From RCC90-49c sp051016155 (lineage in GTDB: Bacteria; Bacteroidota; Bacteroidia; Cytophagales; Amoebophilaceae), in contig CP136537.1 of the NCBI GenBank assembly GCA_051016155.1, positions 558,001 to 622,000 of the forward strand: a stretch of DNA of 64,000 nt, written 5' to 3'. A program made the position numbers and the translations under genes. The stretch's first letter is position 1. Each line of letters opens with the position of its first letter. Under the pieces are notes generated by a model that did not search any database, was not told the DNA's origin, and saw nothing but the letters and a program-made list of their open reading frames with translations. This document shows, piece after piece, positions 1 to 9,067 of this stretch.

Positions 1-203
1 GTCAGCATGTATTAGAAGCGCTATGTTACAATCTATACCGTGCCCCAGGGCTAGCGTTAAGAGTCTCTGTGGGGTAGCTATGCCCTTTTCAGTTGGTTAT
101 CACACACGATTAAGTCAAAGAAGCACAAATAAGTGCTTAACAAGGTAGTTGCCTCTTGGCTAATGAGAGCCCCCATTAAAAAAACAACCTCTTGAGAGGT
201 AGA

Positions 204-782
204 TCAGAAATAACAACAGTTTTGCATCGGCCTCAAACCTTCTAATTCCCGTGCTACTCGTTCCCCTGATAGTGACGTGTCAGCCCTTAATACCAGACAC
301 TCGCGGCTGTAATGGTCCATCACGCCCAGCACTTGTACCTGAAGACCATCTAACAAACGATCATGCACAAAGTCTAAGGACCATTGCTCATGACGATGAC
401 TCGCTTCTGCTAGCTTACCTCGCTCACTTAATGAACGCTTTACTCCTCGCTTCACCTTCAGGCTTAACTCCTTGTAAAGTCGATATACTCGCTTTCGATT
501 CACCGCCCATACTTCACGTTTCAATAGCTCGTGAAGCCGTAAATACCCCAAGCGGGGGTGCTTCATAGCTAATTCCTTGAGGCGTTGAGCCAAAACTTGG
601 TTTTCTTCCCTATTGACTACCTGATAACGGCATGTACTACGATGCAACTCGAGGAGCTGGCAAGCTCGCCGCTCGGAGAGTTCGTAGTTCTTTGTCAGTT
701 CTTGGCTCATGGTGCGCTGTGAGGATGGGCTTAAACATTTTTTGAGAGTACATCTTGTAGCATGACCTTGTCGAGGGCTCAA
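204..782 (-). pseudogene. IS3 transposase OrfB, truncated
   Basis: The readable frame holds the HTH_21-like segment (YRLYKELSLKVKR) and the start of the rve integrase domain with the first catalytic Asp (EQWSLDFVHDRL) and VMDHYSRECL. It then runs out into a short tail without the second Asp or the Glu. In intact IS3 elements OrfB is made by programmed frameshifting from orfA, and the overlap seen here fits that layout. A second copy at 8792-9047 shares almost the same sequence, with a few substitutions such as REVW here against REGW there. Confidence 0.85.
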
Positions 783-994
783 TCAGCCACAAGGCGCTTA
801 AGTTTTCTGTTCTCTTGCTCAAGGTTCCTTAATCGTTGCGCCTCAGAGGCATTCATGCCTCCGTATTTAGCCTTCCATCGATGAAAGGTAGACTCAGCGA
901 TGGCGTGCTTACGACAAATCTCAAGGACTTTGAGACCTCTTTCCTGCTCTTTGATAATGTTGATGATCTGTGCTTCATTAAATCTGTCTTTCAT
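779..994 (-). pseudogene. IS3 transposase OrfA with nonsense mutation
   Basis: This is a helix-turn-helix transposase_8-type OrfA (MKDRFNEAQIINIIKEQERG, then RKHAIAESTFHRWKAKYGG) followed by the start of the leucine-zipper region. The frame stops after KRLVAD. Copy 2 (9068-9331) reads LVADLSLDKVMLQDVLSKNV at the same place, so a Leu codon has become TGA here. The start is set by the conserved MKDRFNEAQ and is the same in both copies. Confidence 0.85.
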
Positions 995-1153
995 AATTGA
1001 TCCTGTTTTGAGGTTGACTTCGATTTACAAAACTCTCACTTCTTTTGGACCAAATTTTGGGGAGAAGGTCAGTCTTGAGAGGTCTGCTGCTTAGAGATTC
1101 CTTACGTGCGTTCGGGATGACAGGAAGGTAAGGACTCAGGATGATAGTAAGGC

Positions 1154-1330
1154 ATGAAAAAGGGACAAGTCAGGGGCCTTGCGCTATCTGGGTTAAACAC
1201 TTGCGTTGTTAAGAAAATGATTGGCACGGAAGACGAACTTCCGCGCCAGTGGGATAGGATCACTAGGCTCATTAGTGAAAGAGGCAGCGTGATGAAGGGC
1301 ATGGAGGCTTGGGTGAAGGAGAATCAGTAG
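1154..1330 (+). CDS. small ORF, possible gene remnant (58 aa)
   Basis: This short open frame begins MKKGQVRGLALS and ends in MEGMEAWVKENQ-like charged helix sequence (GSVMKGMEAWVKENQ). It lies between an IS end and the duplicated upstream region of the first GTPase gene. I do not recognise a family. The second half, rich in charged residues and Trp, looks more like the C-terminus of a former protein than random sequence, but no start signal is evident. It could equally be noncoding. Confidence 0.25.
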   Translation: MKKGQVRGLALSGLNTCVVKKMIGTEDELPRQWDRITRLISERGSVMKGMEAWVKENQ

Positions 1331-1373
1331 GTGGATGGGGGCAACTATCGAGCGCTTCACCGCGTGCTCAATA

Positions 1374-2312
1374 CTTGACCATATTTAGGACAATCTGCTA
1401 GGCACCCAGAGGTAGAAAAGCCTCCTTATGGCATGCAAACTTATTTTTATGTGTATTTTGCACTTAGCCAAGCGCTCATAGTACCCTCCCAAGAACTTTT
1501 TCCTTTTTGGCTGGTTTAAAGTGCAAAAACAAGCGTTATTGAGTTATTATGGGTTAGTTGCAGCTTGCTAAAGTGGCATTCTATTCCTTGCCTGTTTTGT
1601 GAAGAGTGAGTAATATCGTGCGAGGCCGAGCACAGAATACACTTTTTCTCTAGCTAAAACCCAGAGTGATCGTGCTGTTGCGTAAGCTGAGATAAGTTAT
1701 GTATAACCCAATAAACCAACAACTATCGCTATGTACACACAATACCAAAGAGGACTCTCGGTGGTTTTACTTATAAGCCTATTCCTTCAAAGCTGTGGCA
1801 ACTTGGCTCTTGATGGACACCATCAAATGAAAGGGGATACTCAGGAAGCCGTTTCTCATACATCTTCGAAACGTCAGCCGCTAGTAGCAGCGGAAGCCCC
1901 TCCAGCAGCGCCTGAGCCACGACAAAAAGAGGAGATAAAACCAAGAGAACGCGTAGTACATACCAGAGGTGCTATCTCCCCACCTGGTGGGTCAACGGTA
2001 ACTTCTACCTCGCCAGCCCAGCGGAAGCGCCCTAGCGTTACTCCAAGGCAGGCACCCCGCATGGCATCGCCTGTCAGGCCAGAAGTCAGGGCTCAAGAAG
2101 GCAATGGCACCAACCTTGGCGACTGGCATGCTCAGGTGCGGGAGAAAATTGAAGCGCTTGGCAAAGCTAAGCCTGGAGAGGCCTCTCGATTGTCCCAAGC
2201 AATGCTTGGCGGCTATCAGGGTACTCCCGCACAACAAGAAGCTTTGAAAACCTTAGACATGGCACCACCTGACTCTTCACTGAGGCCAGGATTGCGTGGA
2301 GGGATGATGAGA
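1374..2312 (+). repeat. duplicated leader unit, copy 1 (promoter region plus 5' coding part)
   Basis: From TGACCATATTTAGGACAATC through the 5' flank and about 194 codons of the following gene, the sequence is repeated at 4447-5393. The noncoding 360 bases are clearly but imperfectly alike, and the coding part is more alike (roughly nine residues in ten). Similarity stops abruptly after RPGLRGGMMR in both proteins. The unit therefore carries control region, lipoprotein signal and a proline-rich linker, but not the GTPase domain. The noncoding part has no other gene that I can see. Confidence 0.8.
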
Positions 2313-4256
2313 GGCGATGATCCTAGGGCAGGAGGTGATGTGCCAGCGCCTCCGCAAGCAGAACCTACAGCAGTAGCAGTGGCAGAAGCCGAACTGGCAG
2401 AAACAAGACAAAATGGCAGACCCCCTGCAATACAGGTTCCCCCTCGCCCTATCTTTGACCCCACAGTTCGCCCTGAAGTGGCTTGTCCGCTTATTGCCCG
2501 AAAGCTCAACAGCCCTGAACAAGAGCTTGATCCAGACGAAAGTATTGAATTGCTTACTACCTGTGTTGCTTACGGAACTGAACGCGCGAAAAAGATGGAA
2601 GGAAAACAGGGAATCATGGTCTTAGGCAATACGGGAGCGGGGAAAAGCACCTTCATTAATTTCCTGGCCGGATGCACTATGGAACTCACGTCTCCCAGAG
2701 CATTAGGGATGAGAGGAAGTGGAAGGGTTGCCGTAGTGCGTGCACCAGATCAAGGCGGAGCTCGCAGCGAAATGACTCCCATTGGTCACAGCAGGCAATC
2801 TCAAACTTTTATGCCCGAAATTGCACCTGCTCCTGACAGTGATTTTGTATACTGCGACTGCCCAGGATTTTTAGATAACCGTGGTGCTGAAATCAACATT
2901 GCCAACGCCATCAATGTTAAAAACACCCTGGCAGCAGCACGTGACGTCAGAGTCGTTCTCTTACTCAATTATCACGCCTTACACGCTGACAAAGCACGGG
3001 GCTTAGATGAAATGTTAAACATTTGCACCCATCTTTTTGGCAGTGTCGAGAATCTTGAACGATGCGCCCCCTCAATCTTACTTGGAATTACTCAAGTACC
3101 CCGAGACACAGAACTTGAAGAATTAAAAGAAGATGTTGTCGACGAGCGTCACCCTGTGACTAGAGTATTGGCTGAGCGCGTATTCACCTTCGACGTCGCA
3201 GGCGGCGATAATACTCCGTCTGAAGGATGGTGGAACCGCAATGAATGCCTAGCGCGGCTCGCAGCCCTTCCTCCTCTTGAAGCTCCAAGTACTATCTTCA
3301 GAACTGTCTTGACAGATAGCGATGAAAAAAGGCTAGGCGTTATTAGTCAAGGAATTGGAGAAAGGGTCAAAGCAGCCCTTGACGAGAACGACTTTCCTCG
3401 TGCAGCTGAACATCTAGATCACCTGGATAGTCTCGGTATTATTGAACATAACGAGATGGGGCCCATCACAGAACGAGCCACCCGCGATCTTAGAGAGCAT
3501 TTTCAAGGGAAAATATATGCCTTCAAAGGATATTGCCTTCGCGAGCGATTCCCTGCGGCTGAAGGACTCCTCCGTGAGTTTAGACGAGGATGCGCAACGC
3601 TTGGCAATAGACTTGTCGATATCGTAGACCTATCTCAGCTCGAGCACGACTTTCAAGACTCCAAAGAACGTGCAGAGCGCGAGGAGGAAACGAAGAGAAC
3701 CATTCAAGTTCTACAAGAGAAGGAGAGAGAAAGGGGAAAACAGCTACGTGAGCAGCAGGCTAAGCTGGATGCTATGCACAAGACTACGGCGCAGTTAGAT
3801 ACAAGCAACAAACAATTGCAAGCGCAACACAAAATAGACTTGGAGGCGCAGCAAGGTATAGTAAGACAACTACAGCAAGCACAAAGTCAGGCTGCAGCAG
3901 AACAAAAAAGACTTAGAGACCAAATGCAACGGGAGAACCAACGAAATCGAGAGCTGCTTGAAGCGGAACAAGAAAGGTTGAGAGATATAAATGATTCAGA
4001 AGTGAGAAGACTGGATGCAGAAGCTCAGGGACATTTTGAGGCAGCTTCGAAAGCTCACCAGGAAGACCCAGATATAGTGAGTGACATGGAATTCCAATGC
4101 CGAGTGATTGATCGTTACGATATGGCCATTGACATCTGGAGAAATTTACCCCGCAATGAAAACAGAAGTAGAAGAATAGAGATTGCACAAGCACGCAGAG
4201 CACAAGTGCTGTATTGGAACAGGCAGCAAGCGGAAATGGAAAGAGGAAGAAGATAA
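1731..4256 (+). CDS. lipoprotein with AIG1/septin-like P-loop GTPase domain and coiled-coil tail
   Basis: The product is 841 residues. A signal peptide ends in a lipobox (LFLQSC, Cys22), so the protein should be lipid-anchored outside the inner membrane. A disordered Pro/Ala-rich linker runs to about residue 290. The GTPase domain follows: Walker A GNTGAGKST near 299, then a switch-like region and DCPGFLDNRG (G3, DxxG) near 372. A clear NKxD is not visible; LLGITQVPRD sits where G4 should be. These traits fit the TRAFAC GTPases related to AIG1/GIMAP, Toc34 and septins. From about 640 to 780 the sequence is Glu/Gln/Arg-rich heptad coiled coil. ATG 1731 is chosen because it begins the signal peptide. 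A nucleotide-dependent P-loop protein on the outside of the inner membrane is odd, since GTP is not normally available there. It may act inside host cells or be surface exposed (inference). Its paralogue lies immediately downstream. Confidence 0.8.
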   Translation: MYTQYQRGLSVVLLISLFLQSCGNLALDGHHQMKGDTQEAVSHTSSKRQPLVAAEAPPAAPEPRQKEEIKPRERVVHTRGAISPPGGSTVTSTSPAQRKRPSVTPRQAPRMASPVRPEVRAQEGNGTNLGDWHAQVREKIEALGKAKPGEASRLSQAMLGGYQGTPAQQEALKTLDMAPPDSSLRPGLRGGMMRGDDPRAGGDVPAPPQAEPTAVAVAEAELAETRQNGRPPAIQVPPRPIFDPTVRPEVACPLIARKLNSPEQELDPDESIELLTTCVAYGTERAKKMEGKQGIMVLGNTGAGKSTFINFLAGCTMELTSPRALGMRGSGRVAVVRAPDQGGARSEMTPIGHSRQSQTFMPEIAPAPDSDFVYCDCPGFLDNRGAEINIANAINVKNTLAAARDVRVVLLLNYHALHADKARGLDEMLNICTHLFGSVENLERCAPSILLGITQVPRDTELEELKEDVVDERHPVTRVLAERVFTFDVAGGDNTPSEGWWNRNECLARLAALPPLEAPSTIFRTVLTDSDEKRLGVISQGIGERVKAALDENDFPRAAEHLDHLDSLGIIEHNEMGPITERATRDLREHFQGKIYAFKGYCLRERFPAAEGLLREFRRGCATLGNRLVDIVDLSQLEHDFQDSKERAEREEETKRTIQVLQEKERERGKQLREQQAKLDAMHKTTAQLDTSNKQLQAQHKIDLEAQQGIVRQLQQAQSQAAAEQKRLRDQMQRENQRNRELLEAEQERLRDINDSEVRRLDAEAQGHFEAASKAHQEDPDIVSDMEFQCRVIDRYDMAIDIWRNLPRNENRSRRIEIAQARRAQVLYWNRQQAEMERGRR

Positions 4257-4296
4257 GGAGGCATTTTTACTAGAAGAAATTGGTTGTAACCCCAGC

Positions 4297-4323
4297 CTGG
4301 CGCAAGCCCTACCCTTGCGCCAG
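4297..4323 (+). terminator. strong hairpin after the first GTPase gene
   Basis: CTGGCGCAAG and CTTGCGCCAG form a perfect 10-bp stem with a 7-base loop, 40 bases after the stop codon. No long U tract follows (TGCTTTATGC), so it may terminate transcription or only stabilise the 3' end. A 12-base palindrome, TATGCTAGCATA, follows at about 4329-4340. Confidence 0.6.
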
Positions 4324-4446
4324 TGCTTTATGCTAGCATAGGCTTTAGAAGACGCCCCGAAACCATTGTATGATTTTGGAAACTCTCCCAGTCCCTCGGA
4401 GCTGTTTTACAGCAGCCTCGTTCTACCCTCTGCCAAGTGTCCCACT

Positions 4447-5393
4447 CTTGACCATTTTTAGGACAATCTGCTAGGCACCCAGAGGCAAAAAAAGATTTCT
4501 ACAGCGCGCAAATGCCTTTCTCGCGTGTCTTCTGCACTTAGCCAAGCGCTCATAGTATCCTGCCAAGAATATTTTCATTTTCGGCTACTTTAAAGTGCAA
4601 ATGAGAGCACTCTTGCGCTATCATGGACTAGCCATGGCTTTCCAAAGTGGTATTCTATCCCTTGTGTGTTTTGTGAGGAGTGAGTAACGTTGTACAGGTC
4701 CAAGCAGAGAGTATACTTTTTCTCTAGCCAAAACCCAGAATGATCGTGCTGTTGCGTAAGCTGAGTCAAGTTATGTATAACCCAATCAACCAACCAACAA
4801 CTATCGTTATGTACACGCAATACCAAAGAGGCCTCTCGATGGTCTTACTTACAAGCCTATTTCTTCAAAGCTGTGGCAACCTGGCTCTTGATGGACACCA
4901 TCAAATGAAAGGGGATACTCAGGAAGCCACTTCTCATACATCTTCGAAACGTCAGCCGCTAGTAGCAGCGGAAGCCCTTCCAGCAGCACCTGCACCACAG
5001 CAGGAAGAAGAAAAGCAACCAGGGAAACGTACAGTCCCTCATGGAGGCGTCACTTCTGTATCTGGCAGGCACACTACGCCGTCTACCTCGCCAGCCCAAC
5101 GGAAGCGCCCTAGCGTTACTCCCAAGCAGGCGCCCAGCATGGCATCGCCTGTCAGGCCAAAAGTCAGGGCTCAAGAAGGCAATGGCACCAACCTTGGCGC
5201 CTGGCATGCTCAAGTGCGAGAGAAGATTGAAACGCTTGGCAAAACTAAGCCTGGAGAGGCCTCTCGATTGTCCCAAGCAATGCTTGGAGGCTATCAGGGT
5301 ATTCCCGCACAACGAGAAGCTTTGAAATCCTTAGACATGGCACCACCTGATTCTTCACTGAGGCCAGGGCTGCGTGGAGGGATGATGAGAGAA
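4447..5393 (+). repeat. duplicated leader unit, copy 2
   Basis: This is the second copy of the unit at 1374-2312. It begins TGACCATTTTTAGGACAATC and ends at RPGLRGGMMR in the second GTPase protein. The 4324-4446 stretch before it holds no gene that I can recognise. Both copies keep the motif GTGAGTAA and a stretch CACTTTTTCTCTAG or TACTTTTTCTCTAG about 70 bases before the start codon, which may be part of a shared promoter, although the match to the Bacteroidota -7 consensus is poor. Confidence 0.8.
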
Positions 5394-7556
5394 AATGATG
5401 ATCAGGGTCATGATTCTATCCCACAAGCTCATGCAATAGGGAGAGAAGCACTCTCTGCCGTGGGAGCAGCAATGCTAGGAGGATCAGAAGAAGTACCTCT
5501 GGCTACATCAATGCACTCACTATCGAGTTCAACTCTTGAGGATGGGTTTGCTTTTGCAGACAGACCCTTAGCTACATCAGTGCACTTAATCCCTAATGAA
5601 GTTCCTGATGGAGGCCTCCCTACTGAGGAGACACTCGCTTCTGGAGAGGCACCAGCTTCAGAAAACGCATCAACTCCTGGGGAGGTACACACCCGTGAAG
5701 AAGCGCTAGCTTCAGAGGAGGAAGGTGCTGCAGAGGGCGAAAAGAAAGAGAAGGAAGAAGAGGCAATTGCGAGGGATGGAGTTGACAAGAGTATTAGTGA
5801 TATAAGTGAATCTATACGAAAAGGAGCTGAACAGGCACGAAGGGCTGCAGGTGAAGACGTGATTGCTGTTTGGGGTAACAGTGGTGCTGGGAAAAGTACA
5901 TTCATCAACTATCTCGCTGGATGTAGAATGCGACAAGAAACCCCAGAAGAATACGCACAAAGGACTGGTGAGCAAGAGCCAGCTGATAATGTAATTACTG
6001 CTGAAGATGAGTTAACGCCCATAGGAGGACACTTTGGGAACTCCACAACGTCTATACCACAAGTTGTCCCTGTAGGCGGTCTAGTTTTTTGCGACTGCCC
6101 TGGCCTTGAGGATAATCGTGATGAAAACGGTCGTGAAATCAATATTGCTAATACTGTCAATATCAAGCAAACACTAACAATGGCCGATAGTGTTAGGATC
6201 GTCATTATGGTAGACTACTTTGACGTGTATGCTGGACAAGGTGATGCTCTTAGAGATTTAGTAAGAAAGTGTAGTAATCTTTTGGGAGGTGAAGCAAGGC
6301 TTAGAGAGCATGTTTTGTTGGGGATAAGTAAGGTGCCTTCAGAAATATCACTTGATCAGATTACGAGGAGAGTGAACATGAGACGTAACATGCCTGGAAT
6401 CGTACGCACCCTCACCGCCAACAATCGACTCTTCCTCTACGATCCGCTAGACGAAACGCTCAGTCGATCCCTGCCAGGCAGATGGACCCGAAGTCAATGT
6501 ATGGATAATCTACATGCCCTCCCTCCCCTTAGGCACTCTGCCCATCTCGAAGAAAGTATCTTCCAGACAACGCTAAACGGTGACGATAGAACACACCTCC
6601 AAACAATAAGCGATAGAGTTGGGCGTAGGATTCAAGGTGCTCTCGGAAGAGGAGACTTTGCCTTTGCTCAAGAAAGCTTGGGGCACTTGGCAAGCTTAAA
6701 CAGCATTGGCCATCCTGTAGTCAGAAAGCTGTTGGACCAAAATGTCAAATTACTTAGAACACAACTCAGAGAAGCTAGCCGACAAGCAAAATTCGGCAGA
6801 GCTGACGGACTGCTCCGAGCACTTCAAGAAACTGTAAACCTCTTCAGGATAAGACTAGTAGAAAGAGCTTATATAGGAAGGTTAGAACAGTTCTTAAACT
6901 TAGCTAAGGAAGAAAAAGAGAAAAGAGAAGAAAAAATTAAAGCAGATGGCGAAGTGCTGGATAAGATAGTAGAATTCAATAGGAGCCAATCTCGTAAGGA
7001 GATGGCAGTAGAAGCAGGAATAGGAGTGGTATTAGGAGGAGTAGTAGGGGCAGCAGTAGGAGGAGTAGTAGGAGTAGCAGCAGCAAAACTAGGAGCAGCA
7101 AAAGCAGGAGCAGGAGTAAAAGCAGGAGCAGGAGCAAAAGCAGGAGCAGATGCAGGAGCAGGAGCAGATGCAGGAACAGTAGTAACAGCAGCAAGAGATG
7201 GAGCAACAGTGGCGAGAGTAGGAGGAGCAGGAGTAGGAGGAGTAGCAGGAGCAAGAAGAGCAAGAGCAAGAAGAGCAAGCGCGGAAGAAAGACTACTGAA
7301 AAAGCAAGAGCCAGGGCTTGTAGACTGGCTGATGAAAACAGACAGAGATGAGCTTGAGCGGCTACAAAGAATAGCAGTAACAGCAACGCAAGAACTGGAA
7401 GAAGCTGAAAAAAGACTGAAGGAAGTTGAGGAAGAACTAGAGAGAATGGTGGAAGAAGGAAGAGAAGAACAGCCTGTAGCAAGCGCTGAAGAGTACAAAG
7501 AGAATGGTCCAGCTGAAGAAAGGCAAGCACTAGGCGCTGAGCGGGGAGAGGGGTAG
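4809..7556 (+). CDS. second lipoprotein AIG1/septin-like GTPase, with glycine/alanine-rich hydrophobic tail
   Basis: An upstream in-frame ATG exists at 4740, but the start at 4809 aligns with the paralogue and begins the signal peptide, giving 915 residues. The lipobox is again LFLQSC (Cys22). After the shared linker comes an acidic, Ser/Glu-rich segment not found in the first gene. The GTPase domain follows: GNSGAGKST near residue 356 and DCPGLEDNRDENG near 429, then EINIANTVNIKQTLTMADSV, which matches the first protein. A charged helix is followed by an alternating Gly/Ala/Val region (about 735-820) resembling a glycine-zipper membrane segment, then Arg/Ala repeats and a coiled coil to the end. 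The hydrophobic tail could insert in or perforate a membrane (inference). The gene is followed by IS481 debris, so it probably forms its own transcription unit. Confidence 0.8.
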   Translation: MYTQYQRGLSMVLLTSLFLQSCGNLALDGHHQMKGDTQEATSHTSSKRQPLVAAEALPAAPAPQQEEEKQPGKRTVPHGGVTSVSGRHTTPSTSPAQRKRPSVTPKQAPSMASPVRPKVRAQEGNGTNLGAWHAQVREKIETLGKTKPGEASRLSQAMLGGYQGIPAQREALKSLDMAPPDSSLRPGLRGGMMRENDDQGHDSIPQAHAIGREALSAVGAAMLGGSEEVPLATSMHSLSSSTLEDGFAFADRPLATSVHLIPNEVPDGGLPTEETLASGEAPASENASTPGEVHTREEALASEEEGAAEGEKKEKEEEAIARDGVDKSISDISESIRKGAEQARRAAGEDVIAVWGNSGAGKSTFINYLAGCRMRQETPEEYAQRTGEQEPADNVITAEDELTPIGGHFGNSTTSIPQVVPVGGLVFCDCPGLEDNRDENGREINIANTVNIKQTLTMADSVRIVIMVDYFDVYAGQGDALRDLVRKCSNLLGGEARLREHVLLGISKVPSEISLDQITRRVNMRRNMPGIVRTLTANNRLFLYDPLDETLSRSLPGRWTRSQCMDNLHALPPLRHSAHLEESIFQTTLNGDDRTHLQTISDRVGRRIQGALGRGDFAFAQESLGHLASLNSIGHPVVRKLLDQNVKLLRTQLREASRQAKFGRADGLLRALQETVNLFRIRLVERAYIGRLEQFLNLAKEEKEKREEKIKADGEVLDKIVEFNRSQSRKEMAVEAGIGVVLGGVVGAAVGGVVGVAAAKLGAAKAGAGVKAGAGAKAGADAGAGADAGTVVTAARDGATVARVGGAGVGGVAGARRARARRASAEERLLKKQEPGLVDWLMKTDRDELERLQRIAVTATQELEEAEKRLKEVEEELERMVEEGREEQPVASAEEYKENGPAEERQALGAERGEG
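7003..7290 (+). repeat. low-complexity GCAGGA/GTAGGA repeat inside the second GTPase gene
   Basis: This stretch consists mainly of short units such as GCAGGAGCA, GTAGGAGGA and AAAGCAGGA, and encodes the Gly/Ala/Val tail. Repeats of this sort change length easily by slippage in multiples of three. The reverse strand reads as an almost pure leucine frame, which is an artefact of the repeat. Confidence 0.75.
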
Positions 7557-7708
7557 AAGCAGAAACGCGTTCATTCACCGCTTCAAGAGGAGAGAGAGGG
7601 TACAGTTCTTCCGTTATGTGTAGTAGTTGAAATTTAATCTGACATTGGTTAAGTTGTACAACAACTAAAACTACTACTATCATGAACTTAAACCAGAAGA
7701 TGAGCTAA

Positions 7709-8748
7709 CCCAAAATTGGACTGCTTGAACTCGCTAAGAGCCTGGGCAACATCTAGGCCGCTTGCAAAACCTTGGGATACAGTCCAGACAGCTACTATCG
7801 TTTTAAAGAGCTCTTTGAGACAGGTGGACAAGAAGCATTGCTAGAGATCAGTCGCAAAAAGCCTATCCTGGCTAATAGAGTAGAACCCCCTGTTGAAAAG
7901 ACGGTCGTTCAGATGGCCACTGACTTTCCTGCTTACGGGCAACTTAGCGTCGCTAATGAGCTCAAAAAGCAAGGTATTATTGTTTCCCCTGGTGGCGTTC
8001 GCTCTATTTGGCTCCGAAATGACTTGAATAATATCAAGAAGAGACTTCAGGCCTTAGAAGCCAAGAGGGGCTCAAGAAGGCCTTGTGCTCACTGAGAGCC
8101 AGCTCCAGCCCGTGGAGAAGCATCAGCGTGATAAGGAAGCTCATGGAGAGATCGATACGGACCATCCAGCCTAGATAGGCTGTCAGGATACCTACACGCG
8201 CGTAGCAGATTGTAAGCCCTACAATGAAAAGACAGCGATAACGAGCGCTGATATGCTCAATGATCGCGTGCTCCCTTGGTATGAGCAGCAAGGGGTGCCT
8301 ATCTTAGGTATACTAACAGAGTGAGGGCCAGAGTACAAAGGCGAACTGGAGCACCATGCCTATGAGTTGTTTTTATCAGTCGAGGGGATAAGTCATAGCA
8401 TGAGGCGGGCGTATTCTCCACAGAGCAACGGAATATGCGAGCGATTCAACAGGACGATGAAGCAGGAGTTCTTTGATTGTGCCATGGGCAAGAAGATATG
8501 TAGAAGTATAGAGGAGTTACAGATGGACTTGGATGTATGGTTAGCTTATTACAACGGGGAGCGTGTGCATAGTGGACGTTATTGTTATGGGAAGAGGCCG
8601 TTGGCTACGTTGCTCTCAAGTAAGCACCTGAATGTGGAGAAGCATAATGAGATGATGCACCTGAAGGGCAGCTCAGACAGTTATGAGTTAGCAGACGCTA
8701 GAGCTAACTAGAATTATCTGCTTGTCAGATTAAGTACTGACTATTACA
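7709..8748 (+). mobile_element. IS481-family insertion sequence, degenerate
   Basis: The translation resembles IS481-family transposases: an HTH region (KIGLLELAKSLGNI), GYSPDSYYRFKELFETGG, then the rve core ending NGICERFNRTMKQEFF and LAYYNGERVHSGRYC. It is broken in several ways. A TAG at 7754-7756 cuts the N-terminus, a frame change occurs near 8090, TAG and TGA codons follow (near 8175 and 8322), and about 20 residues between CQDTY and VADCK are missing. The remains of a related element, on the other strand, lie at 16815-17152. The element begins near CCCAAAATTGG and ends near TACTGACTATTACA. Confidence 0.8.
7772..8711 (+). pseudogene. IS481 transposase, multiply interrupted
   Basis: Readable pieces are 7772-8095 (N-terminal and linker region, ending LRNDLNNIKKRLQALEAK) and 8367-8711 (catalytic C-terminal part with the conserved NGICERFNR Glu). 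The intervening piece is in another frame and has in-frame stops. The product cannot be made in one piece and no compensating frameshift signal is visible. Confidence 0.8.
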
Positions 8749-8791
8749 CAAAACTCTCACTTCTTTTGGACCAAATTTTGGGGAGAAGGTC
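8749..8791 (-). repeat. solo IS3-family end
   Basis: This 43-base stretch containing CTTTTGGACCAAATTTTGGG is the same terminal sequence that bounds the IS3 copies at 1028-1070 and 9365-9407. Here it is in the same orientation as those ends but touches the cut internal edge of copy 2. It marks a former element lost by deletion between two IS copies. Confidence 0.75.
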
Positions 8792-9047
8792 ACTTCAGGC
8801 TTAACTCCTTATAGAGTCGATATACTCGCTTTCGATTCACTGCCCATCCTTCTCGCTTCAATAGCTCGTGAAGCCGTAAATACCCGAAGCGGGGGTGCTT
8901 CATAGCTAATTCCTTGAGGCGTTGAGCCAAAACTTGGTTTTCTTCCCTATTGACTACCTGATAACGGCATGTACTACGATGCAACTCGAGGAGCTGACAA
9001 GCTCGCCGCTCGGAGAGTTCGTAGTTCTTTGTCAGTTCTTGGCTCAT
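8792..9047 (-). pseudogene. IS3 transposase OrfB, N-terminal fragment
   Basis: The fragment reads SQELTKNYELSERRACQLLE through RLHELLKREGWAVNRKRVY and ends YKELSLK, where the deletion joins it to the solo IS end. The whole catalytic domain is missing. Confidence 0.8.
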
Positions 9048-9067
9048 GGTGCGCTGTGAGGATGGGC

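Larger units (their letters stand above)
204..1070 (-). mobile_element. IS3-family insertion sequence, 3'-truncated copy 1
   Basis: Two overlapping minus-strand frames have the orfA/orfB layout of IS3-family elements. The left end of the element (in its own orientation) is at 1028-1070, and the same 43-base end occurs at 8749-8791 and 9365-9407. The element is dead for two reasons. orfA carries a nonsense codon, and orfB breaks off after the first third of the DDE domain near position 240, so the rest of the catalytic core and the other terminal repeat are missing. The element ends in unrelated sequence, so the truncation is a deletion or rearrangement rather than the window edge. Confidence 0.85.

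Noticed and set aside
1102..1302. Minus-strand frame of 66 codons
   Set aside because: It covers dispersed-repeat sequence (GGGATGACAGG) and the antisense of a more plausible small frame, without motif or signal.
6869..7498. Second minus-strand frame rich in Ser, Ala, Pro and Thr
   Set aside because: Another reading of the same low-complexity repeat, with no start signal or family resemblance.
6976..7683. Long minus-strand frame almost entirely of leucine
   Set aside because: It is the reverse reading of the GCAGGA repeat in the second GTPase gene; a sense protein with GTPase motifs runs through the same bases.
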